A DNA stretch of 64,000 nt from JADJOY01 sp016713535 [NCBI: Deltaproteobacteria bacterium] (GTDB lineage Bacteria > JADJOY01), in NCBI GenBank assembly GCA_016713535.1, contig JADJOY010000025.1:117043-181042 (forward strand), written 5' to 3'. Positions 55,270 to 64,000 of the stretch are shown here, one piece after another. Within the stretch, counting starts at the first letter, position 1. Each line of letters begins with the position of its first letter. The notes beneath the pieces were generated by a model, which was given only the letters and a program-made list of their open reading frames with translations, was not told the DNA's origin and made no database searches. Position numbers and translations under genes: made by a program.

Positions 55270-56316
55270 ATGAGCCACGCCACCCGGACCATCCTCGCCG
55301 CCGCACTCGCCCTCTCGACCGCGCACGCCGCCGCTTGGGCCGCGTGCGAGGGCAAGGTGGTCGGCAACAACTTCGTGGTGACGGGGTGCGACGCGCTGAT
55401 CATCCAGGGCGGCAACGTGATCGTGCAGAACGGCACCGGCTCGACCGCCACGACCAACGGCCGGGGCAACGTCATCCTCGGCTACGACACGGTGAACACC
55501 GAGCCCGGCTTCCCGACCGCCAAGACCGGCTCGCACAACCTCGTCGTCGGCGACCAGCACAGCTACACCAGCTACGGCGGCGTGGTGACCGGCTACCAGA
55601 ACTCGATCTCCGGCCCCAACGCGAACGTCCTCGGCGGGCGTCTCAACCGCGCGAGCGGCTCGTTCGCGTGCGTCACCGGCGGCCAGTACGGGCAGGCGGT
55701 GGGCGGCTCGTCGATGGTGATCGGCGGCTGGGACAACCACGCCAACAACAACTTCGCGACCGTGACCGGCGGGCGCCAGAACACCGCCACCACCGCGAAC
55801 GGCACCAACGACCCGTACGCCCTCTCCTACGCGACGGTGGTCGGCGGCCAGAGCAACACCGCCACCGGCAACTACTCGGTCATCGCCGGCGGCACCACGA
55901 ACCAGGCCAAGGGCGACCTCTCGGCGATGCTCGGCGGCGTGGAGAACATGACCGGGGCCGCGTGGGCCACCGTCTCCGGCGGCGCGAACAACTACGCCTC
56001 CGGGCTCAGCTCCGTCGTCTCCGGCGGCAAGTTCAACGAGGCCACGGACGACTTCGCCGCCGTGAGCGCCGGCTACCTGAACACCGCCTCGGGCCGCTAC
56101 TCCTCGGTCAGCGGCGGGACCACCGCCGCCGCCGCCGGCGACTTCGCCGCGGTGAGCGGCGGTCTCGCGAACACCGCCTCCGGCAAGAACTCGGCGGTAT
56201 GCGGCGGCGACTACAACAACGCAGCCGGCGCCTCGGCCTCCGTCACCGGCGGCAAGGGCCGGGCCGCTCCCGGCGCCGACGACTGGGCCGCCGGCGCGCT
56301 CTTCCAGACCAACTGA
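55270..56316 (+). CDS. YadA-head-like repeat protein without anchor
   Basis: 348 residues. Signal (AALALSTAHAAAWA) then about twelve repeats of 14 or so residues of the type V-x-G-G-x-x-N-x-A-x-G-x-x-S: VTGGRQNTATTANG, VVGGQSNTATGNYSVIAGG, VSGGANNYASGLSSVVSGG, VSAGYLNTASGRYSSVSGG, VSGGLANTASGKNSAVCGG. These match the left-handed beta-roll of trimeric autotransporter heads. There is no coiled-coil stalk or beta-barrel anchor; the protein ends DDWAAGALFQTN. It would therefore be secreted or held by another factor. Good ribosome site (AAGGAGCTC) before ATG 55270. Intact. Confidence 0.75.
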   Translation: MSHATRTILAAALALSTAHAAAWAACEGKVVGNNFVVTGCDALIIQGGNVIVQNGTGSTATTNGRGNVILGYDTVNTEPGFPTAKTGSHNLVVGDQHSYTSYGGVVTGYQNSISGPNANVLGGRLNRASGSFACVTGGQYGQAVGGSSMVIGGWDNHANNNFATVTGGRQNTATTANGTNDPYALSYATVVGGQSNTATGNYSVIAGGTTNQAKGDLSAMLGGVENMTGAAWATVSGGANNYASGLSSVVSGGKFNEATDDFAAVSAGYLNTASGRYSSVSGGTTAAAAGDFAAVSGGLANTASGKNSAVCGGDYNNAAGASASVTGGKGRAAPGADDWAAGALFQTN

Positions 56317-56321
56317 GCGCG

Positions 56322-56343
56322 GCCCGACGACCGAGCGTCGGGC
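56322..56343. terminator. Hairpin after the YadA-like gene
   Basis: GCCCGACG and its perfect complement CGTCGGGC with a 6-base loop start 6 bp after the stop codon. A stem of this type between convergent genes suggests a terminator; no T run is seen. Confidence 0.5.
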
Positions 56344-56364
56344 ACAAGCGGATCCGATCCTGGA

Positions 56365-56386
56365 GGCGCACGCTTCGTCGTGCGCC
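56365..56386. terminator. Second hairpin between convergent genes
   Basis: GGCGCACG / CGTGCGCC with loop CTTCGT, 16 bp after the stop of the minus-strand AdoMet decarboxylase-like gene. Together with the stem at 56322 it would separate the two convergent transcripts. Confidence 0.5.
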
Positions 56387-56401
56387 AGCGCGCCCGCGCG
56401 C

Positions 56402-57202
56402 TCAGGCGAGCGCGCGCAGCCACACCTTGGAGCGCTCTTGCTCCTCGTCGCGGCCGCGGCGCAGCGTCTTGTACTCCTTGCCGCGCGCCGTGAGCACCTC
56501 CTGCACGATCGTGCCGGGCAGGTCGGCGCGGATGGTGCGCATCACCGGCTCGTATTCGAAGAACGTGCACGAGAAGATGTCGAAGAAGGCGCGGTTCTCG
56601 TTCTCGAGCACGTGCAGGCTCACGTGGCTCTCGGCGATCATGGTCATCGCGCTGATGATCGGCCCGCGCGCGTCGGTGGTGTCGCGCACCACGTAGGGCC
56701 GCATGATCGGCGTCATGCCGATCCGCCGCGGCAGCGAGTCCATCAGCTCGAACATCGTGTCCATGGTGCGCGGCCCGCGGTAGTCGGCGACCTCCATCAG
56801 CACGTGCGGCCCGAAGTCGCTCTCCGGATCGGTACGAACCTCGCCGAACACGCGGTCCTTGCGCTCGGCGCTGCGCACCGTGATCGTCGAGCAGTGCAGC
56901 GCCGTCTGGAGCTGCAACTCGAGCTTGCGCGCGTCGAACGGCACCAGGCTCAGGAGGTCCGCGAAGTAGCACTCGCGAAACGAGAACGTGTGGATCGTCA
57001 TGTGCCCGCCGCGCAGGAAGAGAAACGCGCTGACACCGCAGTCCTCGGGGACGACGCCGTTGTAGTACGGCAAGAGGAAGCTCGGCATGACCGGCTGGAG
57101 CCCGAGCTGCGCCGGGAACTCCTCGAGGATTTCCTGCACGAGCTTGATGTCGTCGAACCGCGAGCGATAACCGCGGAACCCGTCGATCATGAAGTGCTGC
57201 AT
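56402..57202 (-). CDS. Two-domain S-adenosylmethionine decarboxylase-like protein
   Basis: 266 residues with two related halves. First half: CGVSAFLFLRGGHMTIHTFSFRECYFADLL; second half: MTMIAESHVSLHVLENENRAFFDIFSCTFF (key residues E-S-H...D-I-F-S-C). Both match the SpeD core, in which the Ser of E-S-H becomes the pyruvoyl cofactor after self-cleavage. Only the second half keeps that Ser; the first has G-G-H. SpeD makes decarboxylated AdoMet for spermidine. A double-domain bacterial form with one inactivated repeat is unusual and may have another substrate. ATG 57202 is used. No polyamine genes are next to it. Confidence 0.65.
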   Translation of the reverse strand: MQHFMIDGFRGYRSRFDDIKLVQEILEEFPAQLGLQPVMPSFLLPYYNGVVPEDCGVSAFLFLRGGHMTIHTFSFRECYFADLLSLVPFDARKLELQLQTALHCSTITVRSAERKDRVFGEVRTDPESDFGPHVLMEVADYRGPRTMDTMFELMDSLPRRIGMTPIMRPYVVRDTTDARGPIISAMTMIAESHVSLHVLENENRAFFDIFSCTFFEYEPVMRTIRADLPGTIVQEVLTARGKEYKTLRRGRDEEQERSKVWLRALA

Positions 57203-57306
57203 CGCCCCCTCCTTCGCCGGTCCGAGCCCGGCGCAAGCGGCGCAATGTAACAGCAGCGGAGGGCCGCGTGTGGATGCCGACAAGCGATCCGTTGCATACA
57301 CGCGCC

Positions 57307-57753
57307 ATGCGGATCACGATCGAAATCGACGAGAGCCTGCTTCGTTCGGTGGAGGAGCCCTCCGGCACCCACATCGACGCCGACACCGTCCGTCTCGGGC
57401 TCGAGATCCTGGTTCGGCGCGCCGTCTTCGATCGTCTGCGAGGCCTCCGAGGCAGCGAGCCCGATGCGGAGGACGTCCCCGTCGCCGCCCCGCGTTCCGC
57501 TGAACGCGGCGAGCACGATCGCGGCGCATGCGCCACCCCCGGGAGGGGCACGCGTCGCGTGCCCGGCGATACGCGATCCCGCTACACCGTTGACCGCGTC
57601 GATCGCTGTACGGTCGGCAGGTCACTCGCGCCCGAGCTCTCGGTCGCCTCGGCGGCCCCTTCACGCACCTCGTTCTTGTCGTCCTGGCGCCGCCGGACGC
57701 GCGCGGCGTCCTTGATCTCTTCGGTGAAGAACCAGTGCTCCATGTTGGAGTGA
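57307..57753 (+). CDS. Orphan RHH (VapB-like) antitoxin, 3' end unreliable
   Basis: Begins MRITIEIDESLLRSVEEPSG, continuing HIDADTVRLGLEILVRRAVF, as in VapB antitoxins of the MRTTVTIDD-type. The first 65 or so residues fit the family; a stop in another frame at 57501 would give exactly such a length, so a frameshift near 57490 is likely. As written, the frame runs on through a family A repeat and over the opposite-strand gene at 57582. No PIN or other toxin gene follows, so it is an orphan. Confidence 0.5.
   Translation: MRITIEIDESLLRSVEEPSGTHIDADTVRLGLEILVRRAVFDRLRGLRGSEPDAEDVPVAAPRSAERGEHDRGACATPGRGTRRVPGDTRSRYTVDRVDRCTVGRSLAPELSVASAAPSRTSFLSSWRRRTRAASLISSVKNQCSMLE
57541..57621. repeat. 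Family A intergenic repeat, left half
   Basis: GGGAGGGGCACGCGTCGCGT then GCCCGGCGATACGCGAT, with the perfect palindrome GGGCACGCG T CGCGTGCCC at 57546-57564, and the internal segment GTCGATCGCTGTACGG at 57598-57613. The other end is missing. The stop codon and last residues of the gene at 57582-57806 lie inside it. Confidence 0.8.
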
Positions 57754-57806
57754 CCGCGCTTGCCGCCGGAGCCGCCTTCGCTCGGGATGTTCTTGGCACT
57801 GCCCAT
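57582..57806 (-). CDS. Small conserved-looking hydrophilic protein
   Basis: 74 residues, no signal or membrane segment. MGSAKNIPSEGGSGGKRGHS is followed by NMEHWFFTEEIKDAARVRRRQDDKNE, an amphipathic basic helix. The G-K-R-G-H-S-N-M-E-H-W and T-E-E-I-K-x-A-A segments look constrained. A strong ribosome site (GGGGGAGGTCGAG) precedes ATG 57806. The C-terminal dozen residues (LPTVQRSTRSTV) are encoded by the family A repeat, so its original end may have been replaced. Function unknown. Confidence 0.6.
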   Translation of the reverse strand: MGSAKNIPSEGGSGGKRGHSNMEHWFFTEEIKDAARVRRRQDDKNEVREGAAEATESSGASDLPTVQRSTRSTV

Positions 57807-57842
57807 CTCGACCTCCCCCAATCCCACGCCGCTCCGGCGTTC

Positions 57843-58289
57843 CTACTTCCGCATCCAGACCAACGCCGATCCCACCAGCATCATCCCTGCGAGCGCAAGC
57901 CCGACGGTCTGCGCTCGTCGATGCGCCGAGTAAGCGAGGATCACCGCATCTCCGGCTCTCACCTCGTAGGGACGCCGGCCGTCGTGCGTCACGGAGACTC
58001 GTTGGCCCGACGCGCGCTCGAACGCCTCGATCGGGCAACGGCTGGCTCCGGCTGCCGGCCAGCCACGCCTCCCCTTGCACCGGATGCTCGCGCCGTCGGT
58101 GGTGGAGATCTCGACCTCGGACCAGGCGTTGCGAAGCGCTCGGATGCTGACGATCACGCCGTCGGCCTGACGCAAGCTGGCACGCGCCGGCAGCCAGGTC
58201 CGAGCCACGAGGAAGACCGCGATACCGGCGAACACCGCCGACGCGAAGACGCGCGGCACGAAGGCCGCGCTGCGAGATCCACGGGTCAT
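57843..58289 (-). CDS. DUF3592-like membrane protein
   Basis: 148 residues with membrane spans at both ends (VFASAVFAGIAVFLVARTWL and TVGLALAGMMLVGSALVWM) and a beta-rich periplasmic loop between: ADGVIVSIRALRNAWSEVEI, ASIRCKGRRGWPAAGASRCP, VSVTHDGRRPYEVRAGDAVI. The TM-beta-TM layout is that of DUF3592 proteins. Two Cys in the loop may pair. It is followed by the small 57582 gene and preceded by the cysteine hydrolase after 9 bp, so an operon is likely. Function unknown. Confidence 0.65.
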   Translation of the reverse strand: MTRGSRSAAFVPRVFASAVFAGIAVFLVARTWLPARASLRQADGVIVSIRALRNAWSEVEISTTDGASIRCKGRRGWPAAGASRCPIEAFERASGQRVSVTHDGRRPYEVRAGDAVILAYSAHRRAQTVGLALAGMMLVGSALVWMRK

Positions 58290-58298
58290 CGTGCCCCC

Positions 58299-58856
58299 TC
58301 AGCCCAGCACGACCTCGTCGACCGTCACCGCCGCGTTGGTCCGACCCGGGTACGAGAGCCAGCTCATCACCACGTTGAGCTCGGCCACCACGCCGGCCGC
58401 CGGGACCTTCACGCCGTCCTGGAAGACCAGGTCGCCGGTCGTGTGCGCGTCCTTGAGCAGCGTCAGGTCGTAGCCGCGATCGAGCGCGCCGTAAGCCGTT
58501 GCGCGGATGCACCAGTTGGTCGCGGCGCCCGCGAGCACCACATGGTTCACCCCGAGACCAGCGAGCGTCGCCTCGAGCGCAGTCTCCTCGAACGCCGAGT
58601 TGAAGCGCTTGTGGATCCGCGCCTCGCCCGCGCCCGGCACCAGCTCCGGTACCCACTGCCACTGGGGGCTCTCCCTCGGCAGCTCGTCGTCGTTGTGCTG
58701 CACCCACACCACCGGCGTCCCCGCGGCGCGCGCCCGCTCGACCGCCCGCGCGACGTTGCCGATCACCCGCGGTGCGTCCCAGCCCTCGGCCATGACGCCC
58801 ACCTGCACGTCGACCACCACCAGCGCCGCCTTGTTGCCGTCACGGATCGTTGCCAT
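58299..58856 (-). CDS. Isochorismatase-family cysteine hydrolase
   Basis: 185 residues, intact. The catalytic triad of the family is visible: Asp16 in ALVVVDVQVGV, Lys in EARIHKRFNSAFEET, and the nucleophile Cys in LAGAATNWCIRATAYGALDRG. VVWVQHNDDELPRESPQWQW is the substrate loop. These enzymes hydrolyse amides such as nicotinamide, ureidoacrylate or biuret-like compounds; which one cannot be told. ATG 58856. It heads a likely operon with the DUF3592-like gene 9 bp downstream. Confidence 0.92.
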   Translation of the reverse strand: MATIRDGNKAALVVVDVQVGVMAEGWDAPRVIGNVARAVERARAAGTPVVWVQHNDDELPRESPQWQWVPELVPGAGEARIHKRFNSAFEETALEATLAGLGVNHVVLAGAATNWCIRATAYGALDRGYDLTLLKDAHTTGDLVFQDGVKVPAAGVVAELNVVMSWLSYPGRTNAAVTVDEVVLG

Positions 58857-58973
58857 CGCGGTGCGTCCTCACGATCGAGCCACGGCGCGCATCGACTCCC
58901 GCGCCACCACGATCGGCCCAGCGTAGCGCGGGGCTCGTCCCCCGCCCCGATCGGCGACGCGGGCGACTCGCCG

Positions 58974-59498
58974 TCAGGACGCACGTTCCGACTCAGGTGA
59001 GAGCTTCCTGTCTTCATCCTTCGCCTCGGCCATGGCCTCGGGCTCCAGCTCCTCCGCGTAGCGGTTCAGGCGTATGAAAAGGCCCCATCCTGCGAGGAGG
59101 GCCCCGGTGCCGACCAGGAGGCTAGCGGCATACATCAGCTCGATCGGCTCCCCATCGGCAGCGCGAAACGTCGCCACGAGCCCTTCGATGGCCACGGCGA
59201 CCACGACGACGACCAGGAACCTCGAGAGGAATCGACGAACCCGCGTGGGACCGCTGACGTGGACATCTCGAATCACTTCCTCTTCGGCAATCGTGTGCGA
59301 GATCTGCAGCGCAACGACCGCGACGGCCATGATTCCCACCGCTTCGATGACCTGCTGCCCTGCAGACAGGTCGAGTCCGCCAGCCAAAGCTCCCCACGCT
59401 TCCTTCGAGGCGATGGCGATCAGCATCAACGCAGCGGCGGCGAAGAGGAGCGCCATGCAGGCGTGCGCCACGGAGAAGGCCAGGGTGAGGAGCTTCAT
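58974..59498 (-). CDS. Four-span membrane protein
   Basis: 174 residues with four hydrophobic segments: VAHACMALLFAAAALMLIAI, VIEAVGIMAVAVVALQISHT, FLVVVVVAVAIEGLVATF and LMYAASLLVGTGALLAGWGL. Between the second and third spans lies a charged loop (AEEEVIRDVHVSGPTRVRRF). The C-terminus is acidic and cytoplasmic (EELEPEAMAEAKDEDRKL). The layout recalls small GldG/DUF4149- or phosphate-starvation PsiE-like membrane proteins, but no family is certain. Intact. Confidence 0.6.
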   Translation of the reverse strand: MKLLTLAFSVAHACMALLFAAAALMLIAIASKEAWGALAGGLDLSAGQQVIEAVGIMAVAVVALQISHTIAEEEVIRDVHVSGPTRVRRFLSRFLVVVVVAVAIEGLVATFRAADGEPIELMYAASLLVGTGALLAGWGLFIRLNRYAEELEPEAMAEAKDEDRKLSPESERAS

Positions 59499-59625
59499 GG
59501 CCGCAGCCTCGCACGGCGGGCATCGAACCGATACTCGGGATCGCCCCCGCCAGCACCCGGAAACGTTCGAGCGCCGGACAGCGCCGACGTTCAGTCTCGC
59601 CTTCGAGTGAGGGTGAAGCCCGCCC

Positions 59626-62124
59626 CTACTGCGTGAGCGTGAGCGTCTCGCCGACCTGGTGAGCGGTGATCTCGGCTTCGCAGTAGGGGAAGCGGATCCA
59701 TTCCTTGCGGGAATAGAGCGCCGTCTGGTCGCCGTAGTGGGGCGAGGCGGGGTCGGTGGACTGAGAGTGGGTGAGGATGGTGTCGGCGATGGGGCAGTCG
59801 CCGTCGTCCCAGGTGACGGTCTGGATGTACGAGTTGCCGTAGTCGACGTCGAAGTAGCCGCCCGGCTCGAGGGGCACGCCGATGACGCCGAAGGTGCCGA
59901 GGCCGTTGTTGCCGCCGTGGAGCGGGATGTTCACGTCGTTGCGGGGATAGAACTGGACCTCGCCCCAGGGGGCGTCGAGGGGCACGCCGGCGGCGGTCAA
60001 CGCGTCGACGGCGCCGGCGAGCAGGCTCAGCACGAGCGTGTGGTTGGCCTCGACGGTGGTGTCGACGCCGCGCGGGGTGTGGACGGGGTCGTCGCGGTCG
60101 AAGTCCACCTTCCAGAGCTCGCCGTCGCGCACCACGCCCTGGAAGTCGTCGCCGCGCTCCGCCTCCATCCCCCGCCAGAACTCGGTCCACACCTGGGCGC
60201 CGCGGCTCGCGAGGTCGACGTGGCGATCCCAGCCGCGCAGCACGTCGCACGCGGCGATCGCCTTGGCGGTCACTTCCTGGTCGGCGCCACCGCCGCCGGC
60301 CGCGGCGCGGTCGCAGATCGCGAGCACGTCGTCGACCGCGATCTCGGCGCCGAGCACGCGGTTCGCGAGCATGAGCCCTTGCAGCGCGGGCAGGTCGAAG
60401 CCGGGCTCGGCACCCTGCCCGTCGCTCGTGTCCTTCCGCGCCTCGACGAGCACGTGGCCCATCCGCGCGCGCAGGCTCTGCGGGGTGTTCTCCCACTGCG
60501 TCCAGCCCATCACCAGCGGGAAGCCGGTGAGCGGGCGCGCGGCGTTCGCGATCCAGTAGCTGTTGTTGCCGTTGGCCACGTAATCGGTGGTGCGCAGCAC
60601 CGGACGCGAGGCGTAGCCGAAGAGGTTCGAGCCGGGCGGTGAGTCGCCGTCCTCGCCCCACTCGCACGCGGAGGTGGAGCCGTCGAGGGCGAGGATCGCG
60701 TTGGAGGTCGCGCGTGCCAGCACCTGCCCCACCAGGCTCGCGGTGCACGCCTCGAGCTGCGCCTGCGTGACGTGCGGCACCGCCGAGACCTCTCCATAAA
60801 AAGCGTCACCGAAACGATCGGCGGCGAGGGTGTGAAAGACGGGATTGCCGATCGTCCTGAGCGCGTCGGTGAAGCCATCGAGGTCTTTCGATTGGCCCAC
60901 CGCGATCCACTGCTGCGCCGAGCGCAGCGGCGTCAGCAGGTTCGCGTCGCGCATCGCGAGGATCTTGCCGTTCACCATCGGCCAACCGTCGAGGATCGAG
61001 CTGAACGCGGCGAGGTTGAGGATCAGGCCGTAGTGTGAGCTGTAGAACGTGTGGCTGCGGGTCTCGAGAGAGCCGTCGTCGTGCCGGACCTGGATCTCGA
61101 TGGTGTCGGTGGTGATGTCGCGCCAGCCGTCGTCGTAGCGGTAGCGCAGTGGGTTCGCGGGGTCGAGGGCGAGCTGGTAGAGCGTGAAGCGCGTGGCCTG
61201 CGAGACGGTGTGCGTCCACGCGACGTCGCGGTTGAAGCCGATCCCCACCCACGGCAGCCCCTGGAGCGCGGCGCCGGCCGCGTCGTAGACACCGGGGATC
61301 GTGAGATGGATCTCGTACCAGCGGCCGCTGCCGTTCCACGGCTGGTGCGGGTTGCCGAGGAGCATTCCCTTGCCGTTGCGGGTCAAGTCGCGGCCAAGGG
61401 CGATGCCGTTCGAGCCGCCGTGCTCGGCGAGCGAGCGCGCGAGGTTGGCGAGGCCGGGGGCGGCGGTGTCGCGGAGCGCGTCGGCGAGGGCGCGATCGGC
61501 ATCCGCCGCGGCGGCGGTGCTCACGCGCGCGGCGCCGGTGGGACCGCTCACGGCGAGGATCGCGTCGCGGATCACGCCAAGGTCGGAGCTACCCGCGAGC
61601 GCGATGCGGCGCAGGTACATCCACAGATCGACGTCGTCGACCTCGTACACCCACGGGGCGTTGCGGCAGCCGGCGGGGCCCTGGGCGAGGTCGGCGAGGC
61701 CGGTGTCGGCGAGGTAGCGGTTCATGCCGGCGGCGAAGCCGCGGCCCAGCGCCTGCACCTCGGGCGGAAGCACGTCGACGAAGCGGGCGCGGAACTCGTC
61801 CTTGGTACCGTTCAGGAAGCGGAACAGGAAGTCCGCGCCGGGGTCACCCTCGCTCTCGCCCATGAGCTCGGCCGAGCGGCCCGAGGCGAGCGCGATCTCG
61901 CGCATCGTCACGCAGTAGTCGTCCTGTGAGTACGCGTAGCCGTAGCCGAACGCGAGGCTCTCCCAGTCGTTCGCGGTCACGTGCGGGATGCCGTATTCAG
62001 TGCGGCGGATCTGGGCCGAGAGGTGGCGCGAGCCGCCCGGGCCGCTGCTCGAGTCCGAGCAAGCGGAGGCGAACGGCACGAGCGTGACGAGGAGCGAGAT
62101 CGCGAAGCGAGCGGAGGCATTCAT
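59626..62124 (-). CDS. Penicillin acylase-family lipoprotein (AHL/penicillin acylase-like)
   Basis: 832 residues, intact. Lipobox VPFASAC (Cys22). Ntn-hydrolase features: IRRTEYGIPHVTANDWESLA at the alpha-subunit start, then the self-cleavage site AEHGGSNGIALG with Ser238 as the N-terminal nucleophile of the beta subunit, GMLLGNPHQPWNGSGRWYEI, VGIGFNRDVAWTHTVSQ with the oxyanion residues, and NGNNSYWIANAARPLTG with the conserved Asn. This resembles acyl-homoserine-lactone acylases (PvdQ-like) and aculeacin-type acylases as well as true penicillin acylases; the substrate cannot be told. It would act in the periplasm. ATG 62124. Confidence 0.92.
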   Translation of the reverse strand: MNASARFAISLLVTLVPFASACSDSSSGPGGSRHLSAQIRRTEYGIPHVTANDWESLAFGYGYAYSQDDYCVTMREIALASGRSAELMGESEGDPGADFLFRFLNGTKDEFRARFVDVLPPEVQALGRGFAAGMNRYLADTGLADLAQGPAGCRNAPWVYEVDDVDLWMYLRRIALAGSSDLGVIRDAILAVSGPTGAARVSTAAAADADRALADALRDTAAPGLANLARSLAEHGGSNGIALGRDLTRNGKGMLLGNPHQPWNGSGRWYEIHLTIPGVYDAAGAALQGLPWVGIGFNRDVAWTHTVSQATRFTLYQLALDPANPLRYRYDDGWRDITTDTIEIQVRHDDGSLETRSHTFYSSHYGLILNLAAFSSILDGWPMVNGKILAMRDANLLTPLRSAQQWIAVGQSKDLDGFTDALRTIGNPVFHTLAADRFGDAFYGEVSAVPHVTQAQLEACTASLVGQVLARATSNAILALDGSTSACEWGEDGDSPPGSNLFGYASRPVLRTTDYVANGNNSYWIANAARPLTGFPLVMGWTQWENTPQSLRARMGHVLVEARKDTSDGQGAEPGFDLPALQGLMLANRVLGAEIAVDDVLAICDRAAAGGGGADQEVTAKAIAACDVLRGWDRHVDLASRGAQVWTEFWRGMEAERGDDFQGVVRDGELWKVDFDRDDPVHTPRGVDTTVEANHTLVLSLLAGAVDALTAAGVPLDAPWGEVQFYPRNDVNIPLHGGNNGLGTFGVIGVPLEPGGYFDVDYGNSYIQTVTWDDGDCPIADTILTHSQSTDPASPHYGDQTALYSRKEWIRFPYCEAEITAHQVGETLTLTQ

Positions 62125-62426
62125 GGCGCGGCCACGGTAGTGCATCCCGCCCGCGAAGTGCCATCGCGCGTTGCGGGCAGCAGGCGGGTGGCCGGGGCGT
62201 CCTGGCGCCCGACGGAGCGGGCGCGCTCCAGGCGGTTCGTGGAGCGTCGGTGCTCCGTCACCGACCCGCGGTTGAATGGGACTCGTCGGATCGCCGGGCA
62301 CGCGCCCGGGATCGAGAGGCTGGAGCGCGCGCGCTCCGTCGCGCGCCAGGGATCGAGCGACGCCGTACGGGGATCGACCGACCGGCAATGCAGGCGATCA
62401 CGCGCATCGCAGGGCGCGCGGCGCGG
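62125..62426. other. Intergenic region with degenerate family A traces
   Basis: No gene recognised. Near 62289-62312 GATCGCCGGGCACGCGCCCG resembles the right end of the family A repeat in shortened form. The promoter of the acylase gene must lie in its first part (62125-62220). Confidence 0.4.

Positions 62427-64000
<1,574 letters not shown>

Overview
The window is about 70% G+C, densely packed, and reads like a deltaproteobacterial-type genome (Myxococcota or a related lineage such as Binatia). That placement is an inference from gene content: many secreted lipoproteins, CSLREA-type beta-helix proteins, thrombospondin type 3 repeats, a C-terminal anchor ending in a hydrophobic stretch plus arginines, a class II DAHP synthase and a NorR-type activator. 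No tRNA, rRNA or CRISPR array was recognised. Genes lie on both strands in short operons. Many genes, especially in the first 22 kb, read correctly only if single-base frameshifts are allowed. Conserved genes such as rlmN and DAHP synthase are hit too, so I treat most of these as sequence or assembly errors.

Layout. 0-12 kb is an accessory region: a DUF4143 ATPase fragment, two VapBC-type toxin-antitoxin pairs (one RHH+PIN, one AbrB+PIN), a Fic protein, a lower-G+C membrane glycosyltransferase-like gene, a large beta-helix surface protein, two remnants related to that protein, and an IS66 element with 18-bp inverted repeats and an 8-bp target duplication. 12-23 kb holds a PL1 pectate lyase, a Tyr/Trp/Gly-rich exported protein, DAHP synthase, RlmN, two convergent exported propeller-like proteins, a fatty acid hydroxylase and a Blc lipocalin. 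23-33 kb holds envelope proteins (AsmA/DUF748-like, an FGE-like lipoprotein, small exported proteins) and a CoA-disulfide reductase-rhodanese fusion. 33-47 kb holds an O-methyltransferase/radical SAM pair, a TauE/SafE exporter, a TatT-like lipoprotein, a CMD-family protein, an SDR plus alpha/beta hydrolase pair, an AlkD-like protein with a histone H1-like tail, gamma-glutamyltransferase, a TPR protein and an esterase-like lipoprotein.

47-54.5 kb is the most unusual part. Four minus-strand genes run: CSLREA beta-helix lipoprotein, radical SAM/SPASM enzyme, a Tat-signal protein with about 41 CxxD units in which 8- and 5-residue spacings mostly alternate, and a second CSLREA paralogue. The enzyme and the Cys/Asp-rich protein are 17 bp apart. 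I propose they form a maturase-substrate pair making Cys-Asp thioether (ranthipeptide-like) cross-links on an exported repeat protein.

54.5-64 kb holds small exported proteins, a YadA-head-like repeat protein, a two-domain AdoMet decarboxylase-like protein, an orphan VapB-like gene, a cysteine hydrolase, a penicillin acylase-family lipoprotein and the 3' part of norR.

Two families of intergenic palindromic repeats occur. Family A (about 152 bp, inverted ends each containing a 9-1-9 palindrome with compensatory changes) has full copies near 37.2, 45.1 and 46.9 kb and partial copies elsewhere. Family B is a twin-hairpin repeat near 33.0 kb.
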